Shown here piece by piece: positions 43,601 through 58,600 of a stretch of DNA of 64,000 nucleotides. The notes under the pieces were generated by a model. That model had not been told where the DNA came from and searched no databases. It saw only the letters and a list, made by a program, of their open reading frames with translations. The stretch lies in NCBI GenBank assembly GCA_019055375.1, contig JAHQIW010007378.1:86799-150798 (forward strand). Direction: 5' to 3'. Position numbers and translations under genes: made by a program. Positions within the stretch are counted from its first letter, which is position 1. The number at the start of each line of letters is the position of its first letter. The DNA comes from Parelaphostrongylus tenuis (lineage: Eukaryota > Nematoda > Chromadorea > Rhabditida > Metastrongylidae).

Positions 43601-46600
43601 AACGGAGTAGACGATAAAAATCCGGGTGGAGAACGGAAGGCGTCGAAATCGGCAACCGTATGTGAGCAAATGCGCTCAACACGCAGATCGATCCCGACTT
43701 TCATCGGAAGAGTGGCGTCCATCCGACAACGAAACAGCGGAGTAGACGGGAGAAAAACGGAAGGGTCGAAAGCGGCAAAAGTATGTGAGCAAATGCGGTC
43801 AACACGGGGATCGAACCCGACTCTTGTTGGACGTGTGGCGTCCGTCCGACAACGGCACAGCGGAGTAGACGATAAAATCCGGGTGGAAAACGGAAGGCGG
43901 TGAAATCGGCAACCGTATGTGAGCAAATGCGCTCAACACGCGGATCGAACCCGACTCTCGAAGGACGTGTGGCGTCCATCCGACAACGGCACAGCGGAGT
44001 AGACGGGAGAAAAACGGAAGGCGCCGAAAGCGGCAACGGTATGTGAGCGAATGCGATCAACATGGGGATCGAACCCGACTCTCGTCGGACGTGTGGCGTC
44101 CATCCGACAACGGCACAGTGGAGTAGACGATAAAATCCAAGCGTAAAACGAAAGGAGTCGAAAGCGGCAACGGTATGTGATCGAATGCGATCAACACGGG
44201 GATCGAACCCGACTATTGTCGGACGTGTGTCGTCCATCCGACAACGGGACAGTGGAGTAGACGGGAGAAAAACGGAAGGGTCGAAAGCGGCAAAAGTATG
44301 TGAGCAAATGCGGTCAACACGGAGGTGGAACCCGAATCTCGTCGGACGTGTGGCGTCCGTCCGACAGCGGCACAACGGAGTAGACGATAAAAATCCGGGT
44401 GGAGAACGAAAGGCGTCGAAAGCGGCAACGGTATGTGAGCAAATGCGCTCAACACGCAGATCGTCCCGACTTTCATCGGAAGAGTGGCGTCCATCCGACA
44501 ACGGCACAGTGTAGTATAGGACAAAATCCGGGCGAAAAACGGAAGGGGTCGAAAGCGGCAACCGTATGTGAGCAAATGCGGTCAACACGGGGATCGAACC
44601 CGACTCTTGTTGGACGTGTGGCGTCCGTCCAACAACTGCACAGCGGAGTAGACGATAAAAATCCGGGTGGAAAACGGAAGGCGGTGAAATCGGCAACCGT
44701 ATGTGAGCAAATGAGCTCAACACGCGGATCGAACCCGACTCTCGAAGGACGTGTGGCGTCCATCCGACAACGGCACACCGGAGTAGACGGGAGAAAAACG
44801 GAAGGCGTCGAAAGCGGCAACCGTATGTGAGCGAATGCGATCAACATGGGGATCGAAATTGGACGTGTGGCGTCCGCCCGACAACGGCACAGCGGAGTAG
44901 ACGGGAGAAAAACGGAAGGAGTTGAAAGCGGCAACGGTATGTGAGCAAATGCGGTCAACACGGGGATCGAACCCGACTCTTGTTGGACGTGTGGCGTCCG
45001 TCCAACAACTGCACAGCGGAGTAGACGATAAAAATCCGGGTGGAAAACGGAAGGCGGTGAAATCGGCAACCGTATGTGAGCAAATGCGCTCAACACGCGG
45101 ATCGAACCCGACTCTCGAAGGACGTGTGGCGTCCATCCGACAACGGCACAGCGGAGTAGACGATAAAATCCAAGCGTAAAACGGAAGGAGTCGAAAGCGG
45201 CAACGGTATGTGAGCGAATGCGATCAACACGGGTACCGAACCAGACTCTCGTCGGACGTGTGGCGTCCGTCCGACAACGGCACAGCGGAGTAGACGATAA
45301 AATCCGGACGAAAAACGGAAGGCGTCGAAAGCGGCAACGGTATGTGAGCGAATGCGATCAACACGGGGATCGAACCCGACTCTTGTCGGACGTGTGGCGT
45401 CCGTCCGACAACGGCACAGCGGATACGTAAATCGGGCGAAAAACGGAAGGCGTCGAAAGCGGCAACCGTATGTGAGCAAATGCGCTCAACACGCGGATCG
45501 AACCCGACTCTCGTCGGACGTGTGGCGTCCATCCGACAACGGCACAGCGGAGTAGACGGGAGAAAAACGGAAGGAGTCGAAAGCGGCAACGGTATGTGAG
45601 CGAATGCGATCAACACGCGGATCGAACCCGACTTTCGTCGGACGTGTGGCGTCCGTCCGACAGCGGCACAGCGGAGTAGACGATAAAAATCCGGGTGGAG
45701 AACGAAAGGCGTCGAAAGCGGCAACGGTATGTGAGCGAATGCGATCAACACGGGGATCGAACCCGACTCTTGTCGGACGTGTGGCGTCCGTCCGACAACG
45801 GCACAGTCCAGTATACGATAAAATCCGGGCGAAAAACGGAAGGCGTCGAAATCGGCAACCGTATGTGAGCAAATGCGCTCAACACGCGGATCGAACCCGA
45901 CTCTCGTCGGACGTGTGGCGTCCGTCCGACAGCGGCACAGCGGAGTAGACGATAAAAATCCGGGTGGAGAACGAAAGTCGTCGAAAGCGGCAACGGTATG
46001 TGAGCGAATGCGATCAACACGGGGATCGAACCCGACTCTCGTCGTACGTGTGGCGTCCGTCCGACAACTGCACAGCGGAGTAGCTATAAAATCGGGACGA
46101 AAAACGGAAGGCGTCGAAAGCGGCAACGGTATGTGAGCGAATGCGATCAACACGGGGATCGAACCCGACTCTCGTCGGACGTGTGGCGTCCATCCGACAA
46201 CGGCACAGTGGAGTAGACGATAAAATCCGGGCGAAAACGGAAGGAGTCGAAAGCGGCAACGGTATGTGATCAAATGCGCTCAACACGGGATCGAACCCGA
46301 CTCTTGTCGGACGTGTGGCGTCCATCCGACAACGGCACAGCGGAGTAGACGGGAGAAAAACGGAAGGCGTCGAAAGCGGCAACGGTATGTGAGCGAAGGC
46401 GATCAACACGCGGATCGAACCCGACTCTCGTCGGACGTGTGGCGTCCGTCCGACAACGGCACAGCGGAGTAGACGATTAAAATCCGGGTGGAAAACGGAA
46501 GGCGTCGAAAGCGGCAACCGTATGTGAGCGAATGCGCTCAACATGGGATCGAACCCGACTCTCGTCGGACGTGTGGCGTCCATCCGACAACGGCACAGCG

Positions 46601-49600
46601 GAGTAGACGAGTAAATCGCAAAAACGGAAGGCGTCGAAAGCCGCAACCGTATGTGAGCAAATGCGCTCAACAGCGGGATCGAACCCGACTCTCGTCGGAC
46701 GTGTGGCGTCCGTCCGACAACTTCACAGCGGAGCTAGACTATTAAAATCGGGACGAAAAACGGAAGGCGTCGAAAGCGGCAACGGTATGTGAGCGAATGC
46801 GCTCAACACGGGGATCGAACCCGACTCTCGTCGGACGTGTGGCGTCCGTCCGACAACGGCACAGTGGAGTAGACGATAAAATCGGCGAAAACGGAAGGAG
46901 TCGAAAGCGGCAACCGTATGTGAGCAAATGCGCTCAACACGGGGATCGAACCCGACTCTCGTCGGACGTGTGGCGTCCATCCGACACGGCACACGGAGTA
47001 GACGATAAAATCGGGGAAAACGGAAGGCGTCGAAAGCGGCAACGGTATGTGAGCGAAATGCGCTCAACACGGGGATCGAACCCGACTCTCGTCGGACGTG
47101 TGGCGTCCATCCGACAACGGCACAGTGGAGTAGACGATTAAAATCCGGGCGAAAAACGGAAGGCGTCGAAAGCGGCAACCGTATGTGAGCAAATGCGCTC
47201 AACACGCGGATCGAACCCGACTCTCGTCGGACGTGTGGCGTCCGTCCGACAACGGCACAGCGGAGTAGACGATTAAAATCCGGGGAAAAACGGAAGGCGT
47301 CGAAAGCGGCAACCGTATGTGAGCAAATGCGCTCAACACGGGGATCGAACCCGACTCTCGTCGGACGTGTGGCGTCCGTCCGACAACGGCACAGCGGAGT
47401 AGACGATTAAAATCCGGGACGAAAAACGGAAGGCGTCGAAAGCGGCAACGGTATGTGAGCGAATGCGCTCAACACGGGGATCGAACCCGACTCTCGTCGG
47501 ACGTGTGGCGTCCATCCGACAACGGCACAGTGGAGTAGACGATAAAATCCAAGCGTAAAACGAAGGAGTCGAAAGCGGCAACGGTATGTGAGCAAATGCG
47601 CTCAACACGGGGATCGAACCCGACTCTCGTCGGACGTGTGGCGTCCATCCGACAACGGCACAGTGGAGTAGACGATAAAATCCGGGCGAAAAACGGAAGG
47701 CGTCGAAAGCGGCAACCGTATGTGAGCAAATGCGCTCAACACGCGGATCGAACCCGACTCTCGTCGGACGTGTGGCGTCCGTCCGACACCGGCACAACGG
47801 AGTAGACGATAAAAATCCGGGTGGAGAACGGAAGGCGTCGAAATCGGCAACCGTATGTGAGCAAATGCGCTCAACACGCGGATCGAACCCGACTCTCGTC
47901 GGACGTGTGGCGTCCATCCGACAACGGCACAGTGGAGTAGACGATAAAATCCGGGCAAAATACGGAAGGCGTCGAAAGCGGCAACCGTATGTGAGCAAAT
48001 GCGCTCAACACGCGGATCGAACCCGACCTCGTCGGACGTGTGGCACCATCCGACAACGGCACAGCGGAGTAGACGGGAGAAAAACGGAAGGCGTCGAAAG
48101 CGGCAACCGTATGTGAGCAAATGCGATCAACACGGGGATCGAACCCGACTCTCGTCGGACGTGTGGCGTCCATCCGACAACGGCACAGTGGAGTAGACGA
48201 TTAAAATCCGGGCAAAAACGGAAGGCGTCGAAAGCGGCAACCGTATGTGAGCAAATGCGCTCAACACGGGGATCGAACCCGACTCTCGTCGGACGTGTGG
48301 CGTCCATCCGACAACGGCACAGTGGAGTAGACGATAAATCCAAGCGTAAAACGGAAGGAGTCGAAAGCGGCAAAGGTATGTGAGCGAATGCGATCAACAC
48401 GGGGATCGAACCCGACTCTTGTCGGACGTGTGGCGTCCGTCCGACAACGGCCACAGCGGAGTAGACGATTAAAATCGGTGACGAAAAACGTAAGGCGTCG
48501 AAAGCGGCAACGGTATGTGAGCGAATGCGATCAACACGGGATCGAACCCGACTCTTGTTGGACGTGTGGCGTCCGTCCGACAACGGCACAGCGGAGTAGA
48601 CGATAAAATCCGGGTGGAAAACGGAAGGCGTCGAAAGCGGCAACCGTATGTGAGCAAATGCGCTCAACACGCGGATCGAACCCGACTCTCGTCGGACGTG
48701 TGGCGTCCATCCGACAACGGCACAGCGGAGTAGGATAAAATCGGGAGAAAAACGGAAGGCGTCGAAAGCGGCAACCGTATGTGAGCAAATGCGATCAACA
48801 CGGGGATCGAACCCGACTCTGTCGGACGTGTGGCGTCCGTCCGACAACTGCACAGCGGAGTAGACGATAAAATCGGGTGGAAAACGGAAGGCGTCGAAAT
48901 CGGCAACGGTATGTGAGCGAATGCGATCAACACGGGGATCGAACCCGACTCTCGACGGACGTGTGGCGTCCATCCGACAACGGCACACGGAGTAGACGTA
49001 GAAAAACGGAAGGCGTCGAAAGCGGCAACCGTATGTGAGCAAATGCGATCAACACGGGATCGAGAATTGGACGTGTGGCGTCCCCCGACAACGGCACAGC
49101 GGAGTAGACGGGAGAAAAACGGAAGGAGTCGAAAGCGGCAACGTATGTGAGCAATGCGGTCAACACGGGATCGAACCCGACTCTCGTCGGACGTGTGGCG
49201 TCCGTCCGACAACTGCACAGCGGAGTAGACGATAAAATCCGGGTGGAAAACGGAAGGCGGTCGAAATCGGCAACCGTATGTGAGCAAATGCGCTCAACAC
49301 GCGGATCGAACCCGACTTCTCGTAAGGACGTGTGGCGTCCATCCGATCAACGGCACACGGAGTAGACGGGAGAAAACGGAAGGGTCGAAAGCGCAACCGT
49401 ATGTGAGCAATGCGATCAACATGGGGATCGAAATTGACGTGTGGCGTCCGCCCGACAACGGCACAGCGGAGTAGTACGGGGAAAACGGAAGGCGTCGAAA
49501 GCGGCAACGGTATGTGAGCGAATGCGATCAACAGGGGATCGAACCCGACTCTTGTCGGACGTGTGGCGTCCGTCCGACAACGGCACAGCGGAGTAGACGA

Positions 49601-52600
49601 TAAAATCCGGGAGAAAAACGGAAGGAGTCGAAAGCGGCAACCGTATGTGTGCAAATGCGCTCAACACGCGGATCGAACCCGACTCTCGTCGGACGTGTGG
49701 CGTCCGTCCGACAACGGCAAAGGGAGTAGACGATAAAATCCGGGTGGAAAACGGAAGGCGTCGAAATCGGCAACCGTATGTGAGCAAATGCGCTCAACAC
49801 GCAGATCGATCCCGACTTCGTCGGAAGTGTGGCGTCCATCCGACAACGGCACAGTGTAGTATACGATAAATCCGGGCGAAAAACGAAGGGTCGAAAGCGG
49901 CAACCGTATGTGAGCAAATGCGGTCAACACGGGGATCGAACCCGACTCTTGTTGGACGTGTGGCGTCCGTCCAACAACTGCACAGCGGAGTAGACGATAA
50001 AATCCGGTGGAAAACGGAAGGCGGTGAAATCGGCAACCGTATGTGAGCAAATGCGCTCAACACGCGGATCGAACCCGACTCTCGAAGGACGTGTGGCGTC
50101 CATCCGACAACGGCACACCGGAGAGTAGACGGGAGAAAAACGGAAGGCGGTCGAAAGCGGCAACCGTATGTGAGCGAATGCGATCAACATGGGGATCGAA
50201 ATTGGACGTGTGGCGTCCGCCCGACAACGGCACAGCGGAGTAGACGGGAGAACAAAACGGAAGGCGTCGAAAGCGGCAACGGTATGTGAGCGAATGCGAT
50301 CAACATGGGGATCGAACCGACTCTGTTGGACGTGTGGCGTCCGCCGACAACGGCACAGCGGAGTAGACGGAGAAAAACCGGGAAAGGAGTCGAAAGCGGC
50401 AACCGTATGTGTGCAAATGCGCTCAACACGCGGATACGAACCCGACTCTCGTCGGACGTGTGGCGTCCGTGTCCGACAACAGCAGAAAGCGGAGTAGACG
50501 ATAATAAAAATCCGGGTGGACAACGGAAGGCGTCGAAATCGGCAACCGTATGTGAGCAAATGCGCTCAACACGCAGGATCGATCCCGACTTTCGGACGTG
50601 GCTGGAAGAGGGGTCGTACATCCGACAACGGCACAGTGTAGTATAGGACGAAATCCGGCGCGCAACAACGGCAAGTCGAGGTCGAAAGCCGCAACCGTAT
50701 GTGAGCAAATGCGCTCAACGCGGGATCGAACCCGACTCTGTTGGACGTGTGGCGTCCGTTCCGACAACTGCACAGCGGAGTAGACGATAAAAATCGGGTG
50801 GAAAACGGAAGGCGTCGAAAGCGGCAACCGTATGTGAGCGAATGCGATCAACACGCGGATCGAACCCGACTCTCGAAGGACGTTGTGGCGTCCCATCCGA
50901 CAACGTTCACAGCGGAGTAGACGGTGATGAACAAAACGGAAGGCGTCGAAAGCGGCAACCGTATGTGAGCGAATGCGATCAACATGGGGATCGAACCGAC
51001 TCTCGTCGGACGTGTGGCGTCCGCCCGACAACGGCACAGCGGTAGTAGACGGGAGAAAAACGGAAGGAGTCGAAAGCGGCAACGGTATGTGAGCAAATGC
51101 GTCAACACGGGGATCGAACCCGACTCTTGTCGGACGTGTGGCGTCCGTCCGACAACTGCACAGCGGAGTAGACGATTAAAATCCGGGCGAAAAACGGAAG
51201 GCGTCGAAATCGGCAACCGTATGTGAGCAAATGCGCTCAACACGCGGATCGAACCCGACTCTCGTCGGACGTGTGGCGTCCATCCGACAACGGCACAGCG
51301 GAGTAGACGATAAAATCCAGCGTAAAACGGAAGGAGTCGAAAGCGGCAACGGTATGTGAGCGAATGCGATCAACACGGGGATCGAACCCGACTCTCGTCG
51401 GACGTGTGGCGTCCGTCCGACAACGGCACAGCGGAGTAGACGATTAAAATCCGGACGAAAAACGGAAGGCGTCGAAAGCGGCAACCGTATGTGAGCAAAT
51501 GCGCTCAACACGCGGATCGAACCCGACTCTCGTCGGACGTGTGGCGTCCATCCGACAACGGCACAGTCGGAGTACGATAAATCGGGAGAAAAACGGAAGG
51601 CGTCGAAAGCGGCAACCGTATGTGAGCGAATGCGCTCAACACGCGGATCGAACCCGACTCTCGTCGGACGTGTGGCGTCCGTCCGACAACGGCACAGCGG
51701 AGTAGACGATAAAATCCGGTGGAAAACGGAAGGCGTCGAAAGCGGCAACGGTATGTGAGCAATGCGCATCAACACGGGGATCGAACCCGACTCTTGTCGG
51801 ACGTGTGGCGTCCGTCCGACAACGGCACAGCGGAGTAGACGATAAAATCCGGGCGAAAAACGGAAGGCGTCGAAAGCGGCAACCGTATGTGAGCAAATGC
51901 GCTCAACACGCGGATCGAACCCGACTCTCGTCGGACGTGTGGCGTCCGTCCGACAACGGCACAGTGAGAGACGATAAAATCCGGGAAAACGGAAGGCGTC
52001 GAAAGCGGCAACCGTATGTGAGCAATGCGCTCAACACGGGATCGAACCGACTCTCGTGACGTGTGGCGTCCGTCCGACAACGGCACACGGAGTAGACGAT
52101 AAAATCGGGTCGAAAACGGAAGGCGCGAAATCGGCAACCGTATGTGAGCAATGCGCTCAACACGCGGATCGAACCCGACTCTCGTCGGACGTGTGGCGTC
52201 CGTCCGACAACTTCACAGCGGAGTAGGACTATTAAAATCGGGACGAAAAACGGAAGGCGTCGAAAGCGGCAACGGTATGTGAGCGAATGCGATCAACACG
52301 GGGATCGAACCCGACTCTCGTCGGACGTGTGGCGTCCATCCGACAACGGCACAGTGGAGTAGACGATAAATCCGGGTGAAAACGGAAGGAGTCGAAAGCG
52401 GCAACGGTATGTGATCAAATGCGATCAACACGGGGATCGAACCCGACTCTTGTCGGACGTGTGGCGTCTGTCCGACAACGGCACAGCGGAGTAGACGGGA
52501 GAAAAACGGAAGGCGTCCGAAAGCGGCAACCGTATGTGAGCAAATGCGCTCAACACGCGGATCGAACCCGACTCTCGTGGACGTGTGGCGTCCATCCGAC

Positions 52601-55600
52601 AACGGCACAGCGGAGTAGACGGGAGAAAACGGAAGGCGTCGAAAGCGGCAACGGTATGTGAGCGAATGCGATCAACACGGGGATCGAACCCGACTCTCGT
52701 CGGACGTGTGGCGTCCATCCGACAACGGCACAGTGGAGTAGACTATTAAAATCCGGGACGAAAAACGGAAGGCGTCGAAAGCGGCAACCGTATGTGAGCA
52801 AATGCGCTCAACACGCGGATCGAACCCGACTCCTGTCGGACGTGTGGCGTCCATCCGACAACGGCACAGCGGAGTAGACGGGAGAAAAACGGAAGGCGTC
52901 GAAAGCGGCAACGGTATGTGAGCGAATGCGCTCAACACGGGGATCGAACCCGACTCTCGTCGGACGTGTGGCGTCCATCCGACAACGGTACAGTGGAGTA
53001 GATGATTAAATCGGGAGAAAAACGGAAGGCGTCGAAAGCGGCAACCGTATGTGATCAATGCGCTCAACACGGGGATCGAACCCGACTCTGGTCGGACGTG
53101 TGGCGTCCATCCGACAACGGCACAGTGGAGTAGACGATAAAATCCAAGAGGACAACGGAAGGCGTCGAAAGCGGCAACGGTATGTGAGCGAATGCGATCA
53201 ACACGCGGATCGAACCCGACTCTCTGTCGGACGTGTGGCGTCCATCCGACAACGGCACAGTGGAGTAGACGATAAAATCCGGGCGAAAAACGGAAGGCGT
53301 CGAATCGGCAACCGTATGTGAGCAAATGCGCTCAACACGCGGATCGAACCCGACTCTCGTCGGACGTGTGCCGTCCGTCCGACACCGGCACAACGGAGTA
53401 GACGATAAAAATCCGGGATGGAGAACGGAAGGCGTCGAAAGCGGCAACCGTATGTGAGCGAATGCGATCAACACGCGGATCGAACCCGACTCTCGTCGGA
53501 CGTGTGGCGTCCATCCGACAACGGCACAGCGGAGTAGACTATTAAAATCCGGGCGAAAAACGGAAGGCGTCGAAAGCGGCAACGGTATGTGAGCGAATGC
53601 GATCAACACGGGGATCGAACCCGACTCTCGTCGGACGTGTGGCGTCCATCCGACAACGGCACAGTGGAGTAGACGATAAAATCCGGGTAGAAAACGGAAG
53701 GAGTCGAAAGCGGCAACGGTATGTGAGCGAATGCGATCAACACGGGGATCGAACCCGACTCTTCGTCGGACGTGTGGCGTCCATCCGACAACGGCACAGC
53801 GGAGTAGACTATAAAATCGGGCAAAAACGGAAGGCGTCGAAAGCGGCAACCGTATGTGAGCAAATGCGCTCAACACGCGGATCGAACCCGACTCTCGTCG
53901 GACGTGTGGCGTCCATCCGACAACGGCACAGTGGAGTAGACGATAAATCCGGGCGAAAAACGGAAGGCGTCGAAAGCGGCAACCGTATGTGAGCAAATGC
54001 GCTCAACACGGGGATCGAACCCGACTCTCGTCGGACGTGTGGCGTCCATCCGACAACGGCACAGTGGAGTAGATGATAAAATCCGGTGGAAAACGGAAGG
54101 CGTCGAAAGCGGCAACCGTATGTGAGCAAATGCGCTCAACACGGGATCGAACCCGACTCTCGTCGGACGTGTGGCGTCCGTCCGACAACGGCACAGCGGA
54201 GTAGACTATTAAAATCGGGCGAAAAACGGAAGGCGTCGAAAGCGGCAACCGTATGTGAGCAAATGCGCTCAACACGCGGATCGAACCCGACTCTCGTCGG
54301 ACGTGTGGCGTCCATCCGACAACGGCACAGCGGAGTAGACGGGAGAAAAACGGAAGGCGTCGAAAGCGGCAACGGTATGTGAGCGAAAGCGATCAACACG
54401 GGATCGAACCCGACTCTCGTCGGACGTGTGGCGTCCATCCGACAACGGTACAGTGGAGTAGATGATTAAAATCCGGGTGGAAAACGGAAGGAGTCGAAAG
54501 CGGCAACAGGTGTGATCGAATGCGATCAACATGGGGATCGAATCCGACTCTCGTCGGACGTGTGGCGTCCATCCGACAACGGCACAGTGGAGTAGACTAT
54601 TAAAATCCGGGCAAAATACGGAAGGCGTCGAAAGCGGTAACCGTATGTGAGCAAATGCGCTCAACAAGCGGATCGAACCCGACTCTTGTCGGACTCGTGG
54701 CGTCCGTCCGACAACGTCACAGCGGACTAGACTATTAAAATCGGGACGAAAAACGGAAGGCGTCGAAAGCGGCAACCGCATGTGAGCAAATGCGCTCAAC
54801 ACGCGGATCGAACCCGACTCTTGTCGGACGTGTGGCGTCCGTCCGACAACTTCACAGCGGAGTAGACTATTAAAATCGGGACGAAAAACGGAAGGCGTCG
54901 AAAGCGGCAACCGTATGTGAGCAAATGCGCTCAACACGGGGATCGAACCCGACTCTCGTCGGACGTGTGGCGTCCATCCGACAACGGCACAGTGGAGTAG
55001 ACGATTAAAATCCGGGAGAAAACGGAAGGAGTCGAAAGCGGCAACCGTATGTGAGCAAATGCGCTCAACACGGGGATCGAACCCGACTCTCGTCGGACGT
55101 GTGGCGTCCATCCGACAACGGCACAGCGGAGTAGACGATTAAATCGGGCGAAAAACGGAAGGCGTCGAAAGCGGCAACCGTATGTGAGCAAATGCGCTCA
55201 ACACGGGATCGAACCCGACTCTCGTCGGACGTGTGGCGTCCATCCGACAACGGCACAGTGGAGTAGACGATAAAATCCGGGCGAAAAACGGAAGGCGTCG
55301 AAAGCGGCAACCGTATGTGAGCAAATGCGCTCAACACGCGGATCGAACCCGACTCTCGTCGGACGTGTGGCGTCCATCCGACAACGGCACAGTGGAGTAG
55401 ACGATAAAATCCGAGCGTAAAACGGAAGGCGTCGAAAGCGGCAACCGTATGTGAGCAAATGCGCTCAACACGGGGATCGAACCCGACTCTCGTCGGACGT
55501 GTGGCGTCCATCCGACAACGGCACAGTGGAGTAGACGATAAAATCCGGGCGAAAAACGGAAGGCGTCGAAATCGGCAACCGTATGTGAGCAAATGCGCTC

Positions 55601-58600
55601 AACACGCGGATCGAACCCGACTCTCGTCGGACGTGTGGCGTCCGTCCGACACCGGCACAACGGAGTAGACGATAAAATCCGGTGGAAAACGGAAGGCGTC
55701 GAAAGCGGCAACCGTATGTGAGCAAATGCGCTCAACACGCGGATCGAACCCGACTCTCGTCGGACGTGTGGCGTCCATCCGACAACGGCACAGTGGAGTA
55801 GACGATTAAAATCCGGCGAAAAACGGAAGGCGTCGAAAGCGGCAACCGTATGTGAGCAAATGCGCTCAACACGCGGATCGAACCCGACTCTCGTCGGACG
55901 TGTGGCGTCCCTCCGACAACGGCACAGCGGAGTAGACGGGAGAAAAACGGAAGGCGTCGAAAGCGGCAACCGTATGTGAGCAAATGCGCTCAACACGGGG
56001 ATCGAACCCGACTCTCGTCGGACGTGTGGCGTCCATCCGACAACGGCACAGCGGAGTAGACGATAAAATCCGGGAGAAAAACGGAAGGCGTCGAAAGCGG
56101 CAACCGTATGTGAGCAAATGCGCTCAACACGGGGATCGAACCCGACTCTTGTCGGACGTGTGGCGTCCGTCCGACAACGGCACAGCGGAGTAGACGGGAG
56201 AAAAACGGAAGGCGTCGAAAGCGGCAACCGTATGTGAGCAAATGCGCTCAACACGGGGATCGAACCCGACTCTTGTCGGACGTGTGGCGTCCGTCCGACA
56301 ACGGCACAGTCGAGTATACGATAAAATCCGGGCGAAAAACGGAAGGCGTCGAAAGCGGCAACCGTATGTGAGCGAATGCGCTCAACACGGGGATCGAACC
56401 CGACTCTCGTCGGACGTGTGGCGTCCGTCCGACAACGGCACCGCGGAGTAGGCTATTAAAATCGGGACGAAAAACGGAAGGCGTCGAAAGCGGCAACCGC
56501 ATGTGAGCAAATGCGCTCAACACGCGGAACGAACCCGACTCCTGTCGGACGTGTGGCGTCCATCCGACAACGGCACAGCGGAGTAGACGGGAGAAAAACG
56601 GAAGGCGTCGAAAGCGGCAACGGTATGTGAGCGAAAGCGATCAACACGGGGATCGAACCCGACTCTCGTCGGACGTGTGGCGTCCATACGACAACGGTAC
56701 AGTGGAGTAGATGATTAAAATCCGGGTGGAAAACGGAAGGAGTCGAAAGGGGCAACAGTGTGTGATCGAATGCGATCAACATGGGGATCGAATCCGACTC
56801 TCGTCGGACGTGTGGCGTCCATCCGACAACGGCACAGTGGAGTAGACTATTAAAATCCGGGCAAAATACGGAAGGCGTCGAAAGCGGTAACCGTATGTGA
56901 GCAAATGCGCTCAACACGCGGAACGAACCCGACTCTTGTCGGACTCGTGGCGTCCGTCCGACAACTTCACAGCGGACTAGACTATTAAAATCGGGACGAA
57001 AAACGGAAGGCGTCGAAAGCGGCAACCGCATGTGAGCAAATGCGCTCAACACGCGGAACGAACCCGACTCTTGTCGGACGTGTGGCGTCCGTCCGACAAC
57101 TTCACAGCGGAGTAGACTATTAAAATCGGGACGAAAAACGGAAGGCGTCGAAAGCGGCAACCGTATGTGAGCAAATGCGCTCAACACGGGGATCGAACCC
57201 GACTCTCGTCGGACGTGTGGCGTCCATCCGACAACGGCACAGTGGAGTAGACGATTAAATCCGGGCAAAAACGGAAGGCGTCGAAAGCGGCAACCGTATG
57301 TGAGCAAATGCGCTCAACACGGGGATCGAACCCGACTCTCGTCGGACGTGTGGCGTCCATCCGACAACGGCACAGTGGAGTAGACTGATTAAAATCCGGG
57401 TGAAAACGGAAGGAGTCGAAAGCGGCAACCGTATGTGAGCAAATGCGCTCAACACGGGGATCGAACCCGACTCTCGTCGGACGTGTGGCGTCCATCCGAC
57501 AACGGCACAGCGGAGTAGACGATTAAAATCGGGCGAAAAACGGAAGGCGTCGAAAGCGGCAACCGTATGTGAGCAAATGCGCTCAACACGGGGATCGAAC
57601 CCGACTCTCGTCGGACGTGTGGCGTCCGTCCGACAACGGCACAGTGGAGTAGACGATAAAATCCGGGCGAAAAACGGAAGGCGTCGAAAGCGGCAACCGT
57701 ATGTGAGCAAATGCGCTCAACACGGGGATCGAACCCGACTCTCGTCGGACGTGTGGCGTCCATCCGACAACGGCACAGTGGAGTAGACGATTAAAATCCG
57801 GGTGGAAAACGGAAGGAGTCGAAAGCGGCAACCGTATGTGAGCAAATGCGCTCAACACGGGGATCGAACCCGACTCTCGTCGGACGTGTGGCGTCCGTCC
57901 GACAACGGCACAGTGGAGTAGACGATTAAAATCCGGGCGAAAAACGGAAGGCGTCGAAAGCGGCAACCGTATGTGACCAAATACGCTCAACACGCGGATC
58001 GAACCCGACTCTCGTCGGACGTGTGGCGTCCATCCGACAACGGCACAGCGGAGTAGACGTGAGAAACGGAACGGAAGGCGTCGAAAGCGGCAACGGTATG
58101 TGAGCGAAATGCGCTCAACACGGGGATCGAACCCGACTCTCGTCGGACGTGTGGCGTCCATCCGACAACGGCACAGTGGAGTAGACTGATTAAAATCCGG
58201 GCGAAAACGGAAGGCGTCGAAAGCGGCAACAGTATGTGATCGAATGCGCTCAACACGGGGATCGAACCCGACTCTCGTCGGACGTGTGGCGTCCATCCGA
58301 CAACGGCACAGTGGAGTAGACGATTAAAATCCGGGCAAAAACGGAAGGCGTCGAAAGCGGCAACCGTATGTGAGCAAATGCGCTCAACACGCGGATCGAA
58401 CCCGACTCTTGTCGGACGTGTGGCGTCCGTCCGACAACGGCACAGCGGAGTAGACGATTAAAATCGGGACGAAAAACGGAAGGCGTCGAAAGCGGCAACC
58501 GTATGTGAGCAAATGCGCTCAACACGGGGATCGAACCCGACTCTTGTCGGACGTGTGGCGTCCGTCCGACAACGGCACAGCGGAGTAGACGATTAAAATC

